From positions 1 through 64,000 of the forward strand of contig NZ_JARVKV010000018.1 in the NCBI RefSeq assembly GCF_029813835.1: 64,000 nt of DNA. Direction: 5' to 3'. Shown piece by piece: positions 1-7,024 of this stretch (the first letter of the stretch is position 1; each line of letters begins with the position of its first letter). The position numbers were made by a program, and so were the translations under genes. The DNA comes from Streptomyces sp. DH37. Lineage in GTDB: Bacteria; Actinomycetota; Actinomycetes; Streptomycetales; Streptomycetaceae. The notes beneath the pieces were generated by a model, which worked only from the letters and a program-made list of their open reading frames with translations, did no database searches and had not been told where the DNA came from.

Positions 1-34
1 GGCGCTCCCCGGCCGGCCGTCCCGCGCCCCGGGC

Positions 35-454
35 TCACTCCGCGCCGAGCAGCTTCAGCAGCTCGTGGCGGCCGAACATCCGCGCGGTGTCGATGGCGGA
101 CGGGTTGCCGGCGGCCGGATCGGCGCCGGCCTCCAGGAGCAGCCGCACCATCTCCTCCTGGTCCTTGAACACCGCGCCCCCGAGGGGGGTCTGACCGCGG
201 TCGTTGATCCGGTTGGGGTCGGCGCCGCGCTCGATGAGGGCCCGTACGGCGGGGGTGCGGCCGTAGTAGGCGGCGAGCATCAGGATCGAGTCGCCCTTGT
301 CGTTGGTCAGGTTGGCGGGTACGCCCGCGTCCACGTACGCCGCGAGGGTGTCCGTGTCACCCTCGCGGGCGAGGTCGAAGACCTTGGCCGCGAGCTGGAG
401 CACCTCCGGGTCGTGGGCGGGCTCGGCGCTCTCGGGCTGCGGGGCGTCGGACAT
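35..454 (-). CDS. Ankyrin-repeat protein
   Basis: 139-residue cytoplasmic protein built of about three ankyrin repeats from roughly residue 40 to the C-terminus. Typical repeat signatures are visible (NDKGDSILMLAAYYG, then GADPNRINDRGQTPLGGAVF, then GADPAAGNP). The first 35 residues are acidic and proline/glutamate-rich. There is no signal peptide or membrane segment. Ankyrin repeats mediate protein-protein binding, so a partner-binding role is likely, but no enzymatic function can be read. The ATG at 454 is the only sensible start and gives a complete repeat domain. It is transcribed divergently from the histidine kinase gene that follows. Confidence 0.85.
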   Translation of the reverse strand: MSDAPQPESAEPAHDPEVLQLAAKVFDLAREGDTDTLAAYVDAGVPANLTNDKGDSILMLAAYYGRTPAVRALIERGADPNRINDRGQTPLGGAVFKDQEEMVRLLLEAGADPAAGNPSAIDTARMFGRHELLKLLGAE

Positions 455-678
455 CGGGTGCCTCCTCGTCGTACTGTCTCGCCGTCTCGCGGCTGATCGC
501 TCTCACCCTACGTATGCCCGGTTTCCCGGCAGGTGCCGCCGCGCTCCGCCGGTCCCGGCGCCGGCCCGGGAACCGGACGCCCGGCGGACGCCCCCCGGAC
601 GCCCGGCGGACCTGCGCGGCGTCCCCTCCCGCGCGCTCACGGGCACTTGCGCGCGCACCCTTACGTACGCTTCGTCCC

Positions 679-1938
679 ATGCCGCCGATCGTGACGACCG
701 CGACCCGCCGCCCCGTCCTCCTGCCGGTGGCCGCCGTCGCGCTGGCGCTGGCCGGGTTCAACGCGTACCGGATGACCGAGATCCACCAGCCCTGGCCGAA
801 GATGGCCCTGGACTGGGCGCTGATCGCGGTCGGCTGCGGGGCCCTGTACTGGCGGCGGCGGTGGCCGGTGCCGGTGGCGCTGGCCGTCCTGCTGTGCGCG
901 GGGGTGTACTACCCGGCCAATCCGTACGACAGCCCGCTGCTGATGATCGCCTACGCCGTCGCGCTCTACACGGTCGCCGCCGAGGGGCGTCTGACGGCGG
1001 CCGTGACGCTGGCGGTGCTGACCATGCTGGCCATCGGCTACGGCGAACTGGCGCCCCGGCCGGGCGAGGGGCGCCATGTGGACGACGCCGCGATGGTGCT
1101 GCTCACCGGCTGGCTGTTCGGGGTGATCGCGGCCGGGCACGCCCAGCGCAACCGGCTGGCGTACCTGCGGGAGGTCGAGCGGCGGGCGGTGGCGGCCGAG
1201 CGCGAGAAGGAGGTGCGGGCCCGGCAGTCCGCGGTGGAGGAGCGGCTGCGGATCGCCCGCGAGCTGCACGACGTGATCGGCCACAGCCTGTCGCTGATCA
1301 ACGTGCAGTCCGGCGCCGCGCTGCACCGGCACGCCAGGCGGCCCGGGCGGACGGAGGAGCTGGTGGCCGCGCTGGAGGCGGTGCGCGGCAGCAGCCGCGA
1401 CGCCCTGCGCGAACTGCGCGCCACGCTCGGGGTGCTGCGGCAGGCGGACGAGGAGGCGGCGCCGACCGCGCCCGCGGCCGGACTGGAGGACGTGGGCGCG
1501 CTGGTGGAGCGGGCGCGCGCGGCCGGGCTGGACGCGAGCCTGGTCACCGAGGGGCCGCGGGGGCGGCCGGTACCGCCGCAGGTGGGGCTGGCCGCGTACC
1601 GGATCGTGCAGGAGTCCCTGACGAACGCGGTCCGGCACTCGGGGGCGCGGCGGGCGGTCGTCACGGTCCGGTACGCGGAGGACGGCGTCCGGGTGCGGGT
1701 CGAGGACGACGGGCGGGGGGCGCCGGAGGCGGCGGGCGGCGGGAGCGGGGACGCGGGCCGGGACGGAGACCGGGACGCGGGCGGCACCACGGGCAGCGGT
1801 ATCGCGGGGATGGCGGAGCGGGCCCGCGCGCTGGGCGGCGAGCTGACCGCGGGGAACGTGCGCGAGGAGGGCGGGACGGAACGGATCCTGGGCTTCCGGG
1901 TGGAGGCCCGGCTGCCGCTCGGTGACGGCGGGCGGTGA
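679..1938 (+). CDS. Sensor histidine kinase, NarL/DesK type
   Basis: 419-residue membrane kinase. About four to five hydrophobic segments lie in residues 10-155. A charged coiled linker follows, then a HisKA_3 dimerisation domain with the phospho-acceptor His197 in RIARELHDVIGH, and a HATPase_c domain with the N box (VQESLTNAVRHS) and G boxes (EDDGRG, GSGIAGMAERA). Such kinases phosphorylate LuxR-type response regulators; the likely partner is the regulator at 3675. A longer frame opens at 514, but its N-terminus is Arg/Pro-rich and unlike the family. I chose ATG 679, which starts just before the first membrane segment. A Gly/Asp-rich low-complexity stretch interrupts the ATPase domain before the G2 box. 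Confidence 0.9.
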   Translation: MPPIVTTATRRPVLLPVAAVALALAGFNAYRMTEIHQPWPKMALDWALIAVGCGALYWRRRWPVPVALAVLLCAGVYYPANPYDSPLLMIAYAVALYTVAAEGRLTAAVTLAVLTMLAIGYGELAPRPGEGRHVDDAAMVLLTGWLFGVIAAGHAQRNRLAYLREVERRAVAAEREKEVRARQSAVEERLRIARELHDVIGHSLSLINVQSGAALHRHARRPGRTEELVAALEAVRGSSRDALRELRATLGVLRQADEEAAPTAPAAGLEDVGALVERARAAGLDASLVTEGPRGRPVPPQVGLAAYRIVQESLTNAVRHSGARRAVVTVRYAEDGVRVRVEDDGRGAPEAAGGGSGDAGRDGDRDAGGTTGSGIAGMAERARALGGELTAGNVREEGGTERILGFRVEARLPLGDGGR

Positions 1939-2005
1939 CGGCCGGCGTACCGCCGCCCCTGTCGCTCGCTGCCCCTGCCCCTGACTTCTGCCGCCGCCCC
2001 TGCGC

Positions 2006-3298
2006 TCAGAGCTTGATGACCACCAGGGCGGCGTCGTCGGCGGTGCCCTGGTTCATGCCCAGGTCCTCCAGGAGGTTGTCGGCGATCTCCTCCGGGCCCA
2101 GGTCGCTGTGCCGGGCCAGGCTCTCCGACAGCCGCTTCAGCCCGATGTCGATGGACTCCTCGCGGCGCTCGACGAGCCCGTCGGTGTAGAGGATGAGGAC
2201 CGAGCCGGGCGCGTAGGCGGTGATCGCCTGCGGCCGGTGGGAGGGCCTGCTCCGGGCGGCCAGGGGCACGTCGGTGGCCTGGTCCAGCAACTCGGTCTGC
2301 TTGTCGGGGTGGCACAGCATCGGGGGCAGGTGGCCGGCGCTGCTGTAGGTGAGCGTGTGCGTATGGGTGTCGATGTCGATCTTGACGGCCGTGGTGGCCA
2401 GCGCGCCGTCGAGGGAGCGCGCGTACAGGTCGAGGCCGTACAGCGCCTGCGCGGGGCCGTCGGCGACCCGCATGGCCGCGCTGAGGGCGCTGCGGAGCTG
2501 CCCCATCACGCTGGCGGCCTCCAGGCCCCGGCCGACGACGTCGCCCACGGCGACGGCGAAGCGGTCCTCGCTGAGGTTGATCATGTCGTACCAGTCGCCG
2601 CACACGTTGAGCGAGCCCTGGGCGGGCCGGTAGCGCACGGCCGCGTTGCGGCGCTCCAGCGGCATGTGGGTGGGGAGCATGGCCCGCTGGAGGGTGAGGG
2701 CCACCTCGTGCTCGCGGGCGTGGGCCTGCCGCAGCCGCTCGTTGTGCTCGTACAGCTCCCGCGCGCGGGCGTACAGCTCGGACTCGGCGATCTTCCCGCC
2801 GGCCGCCCAGAGGCTGGCGCCCGCGCCGGTCAGGCCGGAGGGGTGGGCGAGGCTGTCGCGCACGTACGCCGTGGCGTCCTCGACGCGGTTGATGATCAGC
2901 GCGACGGAGCCGTCCTCGCCGAGGACGGGGGTGTTGACCGGGCTCCAGTACCGCTCCTCGTACACGTCCCGGGTGCCCGGGCGGGGGATGTCGTACCGCT
3001 GGAGGATCATGGTGTCCGGTTTGCCGGTCTCCAGTACGCGCCGGAACGAGGCCCGCAGGTTCCTGGGCCCGTCGGCGTCCGGATCGTCCGGATTGGCGGG
3101 GAAGACGTCGAACAGATGGTGCCCGACCAGCTCGTCCCGGGTGCGGCCGGTGATCTCCAGGTAGGCCCGGTTGGCGTCCACGTAGACGAAGTCGGTGTTC
3201 AGGACCGCGAGGGGGGTGGGGATGGCGGCGAACAGGGCTGCGTAGTCGACGTGACCGACGTGACCGGCACGCCCGGCGTCGCGACTCGCCTCGGTCAT
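2006..3298 (-). CDS. PAS domain SpoIIE-type protein phosphatase
   Basis: 430 residues. An N-terminal PAS domain (about residues 15-150) is followed by a coiled linker (about 165-215) and a PP2C-like SpoIIE/RsbU phosphatase domain to the end. Metal-binding motifs are CGDWYD, VGDVVGRG and YTDGLVE. In the family these enzymes dephosphorylate anti-anti-sigma factors to release sigma factors, with PAS as the sensor. No anti-sigma or anti-anti-sigma gene is adjacent, so the target is unknown. ATG 3298 is preferred over an in-frame ATG 48 bases upstream, because it gives the usual short N-terminus before PAS. It lies between the kinase and regulator of the two-component pair, on the opposite strand. 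Confidence 0.9.
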   Translation of the reverse strand: MTEASRDAGRAGHVGHVDYAALFAAIPTPLAVLNTDFVYVDANRAYLEITGRTRDELVGHHLFDVFPANPDDPDADGPRNLRASFRRVLETGKPDTMILQRYDIPRPGTRDVYEERYWSPVNTPVLGEDGSVALIINRVEDATAYVRDSLAHPSGLTGAGASLWAAGGKIAESELYARARELYEHNERLRQAHAREHEVALTLQRAMLPTHMPLERRNAAVRYRPAQGSLNVCGDWYDMINLSEDRFAVAVGDVVGRGLEAASVMGQLRSALSAAMRVADGPAQALYGLDLYARSLDGALATTAVKIDIDTHTHTLTYSSAGHLPPMLCHPDKQTELLDQATDVPLAARSRPSHRPQAITAYAPGSVLILYTDGLVERREESIDIGLKRLSESLARHSDLGPEEIADNLLEDLGMNQGTADDAALVVIKL

Positions 3299-3674
3299 GG
3301 CCCCTCCCCTCCTGTGCGGTGCCGGACGAAGCCGGGGTTCCGTCATGGTGGCACGTGCCGACGATCTGTCTCGAACACTACCCCGTGCCCGGTGGGCGGG
3401 GGCCGGACCGTGGCGCGGATCGCGCGGATCGCGCGGAGGAGCGGACGGAGGCCCGGCTCGGGCGGGTGGGACGGGTCCGGGCGGTGGGTGTCGGTCCTTG
3501 TGCGTTCGTGCGCCGTCCGGCGGGGGGACGCCGTCCCGGTCCGGTGGGGTCCCGGTCCGGTGGGGTCCTGGTCCGGCGGGCCACGACCGTACCGGATCCC
3601 GTGCGGCCGTGTGACCGGATCCACAGCGCCTTCACACCCGGCGGGAGGGCGGCCGGGCGGCATAGGCTCGTGCC
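3299..3674. other. Gene-less divergent promoter region
   Basis: 376 bases between the divergent phosphatase and response-regulator genes. It contains low-complexity G/C repeats, including a 16-bp direct repeat described separately. A possible -10 element TAGGCT at 3663-3668 ends six bases before ATG 3675, with no Shine-Dalgarno sequence. I see no convincing coding frame. Confidence 0.6.
3537..3580. repeat. 16-bp tandem repeat, 2.75 copies
   Basis: The unit CGGTCCGGTGGGGTCC occurs twice perfectly and a third time truncated with changes. It lies in the intergenic region about 100 bases before the response-regulator start. A slippage-type repeat is the simplest reading. Confidence 0.8.
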
Positions 3675-4370
3675 ATGGCCGGAGCCGGAGACCACGACGG
3701 GCGGCGGGTGCGCGTCATCCTCGCCGACGACCAGACCCTGGTGCGGGCGGGCTTCCGCTCGATCCTCGGCGACGAGGACGACATCGAGGTCGTCGGCGAG
3801 GCCGGGGACGGGCTGCGCGCCGTCGAGCTGACGCGCGAGCTGCGGCCCGAGGTGGTGCTGATGGACATCCGGATGCCGGAGCTGGACGGGCTGGAGGCCA
3901 CCCGGCGCATCGCCTCCGACGAGCGGCTCTCGGGCACCCGGGTGGTCATCCTGACCACCTTCGACGTGGACGACTACGTGTACGGGGCGCTGCGCGCGGG
4001 CGCCTCCGGCTTCCTGCTCAAGGACACCGAGCCGATGGAGCTGCTGCACGCGGTGCGCGTCGTGGCGCGCGGCGACGCGCTGATCGCCCCGGCGGTGACC
4101 CGGCGGCTGATCGCGGAGTTCGCCGGGCGGGTGCGGCAGCCCGACCCCTCGCCCCGGCTGGGCGCGCTCACCGAGCGGGAGCGGGAGGTCATGGCCCTGG
4201 TGGGCGCGGGCCTGTCCAACGACGAGATCGCCCGGCGGCTGGTGCTCAGCCCGGCCACCGCCAAGACGCACGTCAGCCGGATCATGACCAAGCTCGGCGT
4301 ACGCGACCGGGCGCAGCTGGTGGTCCTGGCGTACGAGTCGGGGATGATCACGCCGGGCTGGCTGGCGTAG
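3675..4370 (+). CDS. LuxR/NarL-type response regulator
   Basis: 231-residue two-component regulator. The receiver domain occupies residues 12-130, with an acidic pair in ADDQ, phospho-acceptor Asp64 in LMDIRMP, a conserved Thr in LTTFD, and Lys in LLKDTEP. A LuxR-type helix-turn-helix lies at about 155-220 (LTEREREVMALV and DEIARRLVLSPATAKTHVSRI). It is a DNA-binding regulator presumed to be phosphorylated by the kinase at 679. The two genes are split by the divergent phosphatase gene, so the pair is not an operon. No ribosome-binding site precedes ATG 3675, and a TAGGCT element six bases upstream suggests a leaderless message. Confidence 0.92.
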   Translation: MAGAGDHDGRRVRVILADDQTLVRAGFRSILGDEDDIEVVGEAGDGLRAVELTRELRPEVVLMDIRMPELDGLEATRRIASDERLSGTRVVILTTFDVDDYVYGALRAGASGFLLKDTEPMELLHAVRVVARGDALIAPAVTRRLIAEFAGRVRQPDPSPRLGALTEREREVMALVGAGLSNDEIARRLVLSPATAKTHVSRIMTKLGVRDRAQLVVLAYESGMITPGWLA

Positions 4371-4438
4371 GCGCGGCCGGCGGGGGCCGGCGCGGGGGTG
4401 CGGGGGCACGGGTCCCCTAAGGGGCGCGCGGGCCCGGA

Positions 4439-4487
4439 CGCAACCCGGGTGGTACGTCCACGGGCCCGGCCGCGACCCGCGTGGTAC
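4439..4487. promoter_or_regulatory. Direct repeats upstream of cydA
   Basis: Two 17-base elements, CGCAACCCGGGTGGTAC (4439-4455) and CGCGACCCGCGTGGTAC (4471-4487), match at 15 positions and lie 32 bp apart, about three helical turns. They are 59 bases upstream of the cydA start. They are a candidate operator for oxygen or redox control of the oxidase operon. I do not recognise the binding protein. Confidence 0.4.
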
Positions 4488-4545
4488 CGCGGGTGCCCGC
4501 CACAGGCCGACGCGCGGGGGCACACCGTCCGCCGACGGTGGTGGC

Positions 4546-5979
4546 GTGGACGGATCCGGAGCACTCGACCTCGCGCGGTGGCAGTTCGCCCTCACCGCCG
4601 CGGCGCACTTCCTGTTCGTGTCGCTGACGCTGGGGCTGGCCAGCGTGGTGACCGCCGTCCAGACGTGGGCGGTGCTGCGGCGGAGGAGCGGCGGGCGGGA
4701 CGCGGCCGTGCGCGAGCGCATGGTGCGCTTCTGGGGACAGCTCTACGTCGTCAACTACGCGGTCGGGATCGTCACCGGCATCGTCATGGAGTTCCAGTTC
4801 GGGCTGGCCTGGAGCGGGCTCGGGCACTACGCGGGCGACGTCTTCGGCGCCTCGCTGGCGATGGAGACGATCGTCGCGTTCTTCGTGGAGTCCACCTTCC
4901 TGGGCCTGTGGATCTTCGGCTGGCACCGCTTCGGCCCCCGGCTGCACTGCGCCCTGCTGTGGGTGGTCACCGCCACCGCGTACCTGTCGGCGTACTGGAT
5001 CCTGGTCACCAACGGCTTCCTCAACCACCCCGTGGGGTACGTCCGCACGGCGCACGGCGAGCGCCACGGCATCGAACTGACCGACGCCTCCGCCGTCCTG
5101 GCCAACCCCAGCGCGCTGCTGGCCTTCGGGCACGTCGTGGGCGGTGCGCTGCTGACGGCGGCGTTCTTCGTCGCCGGGGTCAGCGCGTACCACCTCCGCC
5201 GGCGCGGCACGTCCGCCCTGTCCGGGGCCGACGCCGAGCTGTTCCGCAAGTCGCTGCGGATCGGGGTCTTCCTCGCGCCGCCCGCGCTGCTGTGGACGGC
5301 GGCCCTCGGCGGCCTCCAGTTCGCCGCGATCGCCGCGTACCAGCCGATGAAGAGCGCGGTGTGGCAGGCGAGGGCGGCCGAGGTCGCGCGGCTCCAGGCC
5401 GAGCTGACGGAGCGCTTCGGCCCCGGCGACCACGTCCCCTCCCAGGGGCTGGTGCGCGGCGCCGCGCTGCTGATGCTCGGGGCGTTCGCGCTGATGCTGT
5501 ACGCCTCCGCCGGATCGGCGCTGCTGGCCTGCTTCCGCCGGGCCGTGCACCGCTTCCGGTCCTGGCACGTGCTGCTGATGGCGATGGTGCCGCTGCCGTA
5601 CGTCGCGATGACGGCGGGCTGGGTCTTCCGGGAGACGGGGCGGCAGCCGTGGGTCGTCTACGGGCTGCTGCGCACCGAGGACGCCCTCTCGGACGTGTCG
5701 GCCGGGGCGATGCGGACCTCGCTGGCCGTCTTCGCCACGCTCTTCGCGCTGCTGCTGGCCGTCAACTGGTGGCTGCTGCTGCGCACCGCCCGCCGCGGCC
5801 CCGGCGCCGTCGCCCTCGGAGCCCTGGAGCGGGACGAGCGGGACGAGCGGGCCCCGGGAGGCGCGCCGCCCGCGGAGGGCGCCCCTGACCCCGACAGCGG
5901 TCCCGCCCCTGACCCCGACAGCGGTCCCGCCCCTGGCCCCGACAGCGGCCCCGACCGCGGTCCCGTGCCCACCTACTGA
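4546..5979 (+). CDS. cydA: Cytochrome bd oxidase subunit I
   Basis: 477 residues with about nine membrane segments. It carries the haem- and quinol-binding half of the cytochrome bd terminal oxidase, which reduces O2 to water with quinol as donor. Family signatures are visible: ARWQFALTAAAHF with the haem-ligand His21, the MEFQFG and GHVVGG segments, and GRQPW near residue 365. The length and absence of a long loop fit the short-Q-loop class. The C-terminal tail is an Asp/Pro/Ser-rich extension from a 24-bp DNA repeat. Translation begins at GTG 4546. cydB starts 13 bases downstream, so they form an operon. No cydCD genes are present. Confidence 0.93.
   Translation: MDGSGALDLARWQFALTAAAHFLFVSLTLGLASVVTAVQTWAVLRRRSGGRDAAVRERMVRFWGQLYVVNYAVGIVTGIVMEFQFGLAWSGLGHYAGDVFGASLAMETIVAFFVESTFLGLWIFGWHRFGPRLHCALLWVVTATAYLSAYWILVTNGFLNHPVGYVRTAHGERHGIELTDASAVLANPSALLAFGHVVGGALLTAAFFVAGVSAYHLRRRGTSALSGADAELFRKSLRIGVFLAPPALLWTAALGGLQFAAIAAYQPMKSAVWQARAAEVARLQAELTERFGPGDHVPSQGLVRGAALLMLGAFALMLYASAGSALLACFRRAVHRFRSWHVLLMAMVPLPYVAMTAGWVFRETGRQPWVVYGLLRTEDALSDVSAGAMRTSLAVFATLFALLLAVNWWLLLRTARRGPGAVALGALERDERDERAPGGAPPAEGAPDPDSGPAPDPDSGPAPGPDSGPDRGPVPTY
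5882..5953 (+). repeat. 24-bp tandem repeat inside the cydA 3' end
   Basis: Three in-frame copies of a 24-bp unit (CCCCTGACCCCGACAGCGG plus TCCCG). The first two are identical and the third has a few substitutions. They encode a repeated Pro-Asp-Pro-Asp-Ser-Gly-Pro-Ala tail. The multiple-of-three length keeps the frame open, so copy number could vary without harming the enzyme core. Confidence 0.9.
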
Positions 5980-5992
5980 ACGGGAGACCGCC

Positions 5993-6769
5993 GTGGAAAC
6001 CCTCGCCGCCGCCCTGCTGGGCCTCTTCACCGCCGGCTACCTCGTGCTCGGCGGAGCCGACCTCGGCGTCGGCATGCTCCTGCCCCACCTGGGGCGCGAC
6101 ACGGACGAGCGGCGGCTCGTCCTGGCCGCCATCGCACCGTTCTTCCTGGGCAACGAGGTGTGGCTGATCGCCGCCGCCGGGGTGTTCATCGGCTGCTTCC
6201 CGGCGCTGGAGGGGGAGTTGTTCAGCGGCCAGTTCGCCGTCCTCGTCCCGCTGATCACCGGCTGGGTCGTGCGCGACGCGGGCCTGTGGTGGCGCGGCCG
6301 CGCCCCGTGGCGCGCCTGGCGCGCGGCCTGCGACGGCATGGTCGTGGCCGGGAGCTGGACGGCGGCCCTGGCCTGGGGGTGGCTGCTGGCCGGGCTGCTC
6401 GCGGGCGACCCCACCGCACCGGCCACGGGCCCGGCCGCCGTCCTCACCTCGCTGGGCGTGGCCGCGCTCTTCGCCCTCCACGGGCTGGCCTTCGCCGCGC
6501 TGCGGCTGACCGGCCGCCCCCACCGGCGCGCCCGGCTGCCCGCGGGCGGCGCGGGCGAGCGGCGGACCTTCGCCCTGACCGCCCTGGCCATGGCCGCGCT
6601 GCCGCTCGCCGCGGGCGTACGGCTGCCGCTGGCCGGCTCGGCGGCGTCCGGCCCGGCGCTCGGGCTGCTGGTCCCGGCGCTGCTGGCGGTGACACCGCTG
6701 CTGGTGGCCGCCCAGGCGTGGCTGTGGCGGACCTTCCGGGGCCGGGTCACCGGTCCCTCCTACCTGTAG
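5993..6769 (+). CDS. cydB: Cytochrome bd oxidase subunit II, short form
   Basis: 258 residues, GTG start, 13 bases after cydA. The N-terminal half is typical CydB: LGGADLGVGML in helix 1, then APFFLGNEVWLI in helix 2, a third helix ending near DAGLWWRG, and a fourth at about residues 115-145. The C-terminus (TFRGRVTGPSYL) also looks like a genuine CydB end. The family is usually about 330-380 residues with eight helices. This one seems to lack roughly two helices in its second half rather than being truncated at an end. The frame is clean, so it is probably functional. Its partner is the CydA just upstream. Confidence 0.82.
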   Translation: METLAAALLGLFTAGYLVLGGADLGVGMLLPHLGRDTDERRLVLAAIAPFFLGNEVWLIAAAGVFIGCFPALEGELFSGQFAVLVPLITGWVVRDAGLWWRGRAPWRAWRAACDGMVVAGSWTAALAWGWLLAGLLAGDPTAPATGPAAVLTSLGVAALFALHGLAFAALRLTGRPHRRARLPAGGAGERRTFALTALAMAALPLAAGVRLPLAGSAASGPALGLLVPALLAVTPLLVAAQAWLWRTFRGRVTGPSYL

Positions 6770-6805
6770 GGCCCCGAACCCCCGATCCGAGAAAGCGAAC
6801 CGACC

Positions 6806-7024
6806 GTGAAACACGTACTCGCCGCACTCGCCGGCATCGTCTGCGGCTTCCTCCTCGGCGAACTGGTCGCCGTGGCGATCGGCTTCACCGCCGAGGCCGT
6901 CCTCGGCGCGTCGATGCCCCTCGCGCTCAAGCTCATGCCCCTCTACCTGGCGGCGGCCGGGGCCGTCGCCGGCCCGTACCTCGTCGGCCGGGCGGCCGGA
7001 CGCGAGCGGGGAGGCCCCCGATGA
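6806..7024 (+). CDS. Small two-helix membrane protein
   Basis: 72 residues, GTG start. Two hydrophobic segments (about 3-25 and 42-64) contain glycine motifs GFLLGE and AGPYLVG, and the basic tail is RAAGRERGGPR. It resembles the short Streptomyces family I recall as DUF5957; that name is from memory. It sits in the same operon as cydAB (37 bases downstream), and its stop overlaps the start of the next gene (ATGA at 7021-7024). That suggests translational coupling to the MMPL exporter. It might be an accessory subunit of either neighbour; no function is known. Confidence 0.75.
   Translation: MKHVLAALAGIVCGFLLGELVAVAIGFTAEAVLGASMPLALKLMPLYLAAAGAVAGPYLVGRAAGRERGGPR

Noticed and set aside
6160..7020. 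Upstream extension of the MMPL exporter frame
   Set aside because: The frame is open only because stop codons are rare in this DNA. It overlaps cydB and the small membrane gene out of frame and lacks protein-like composition.
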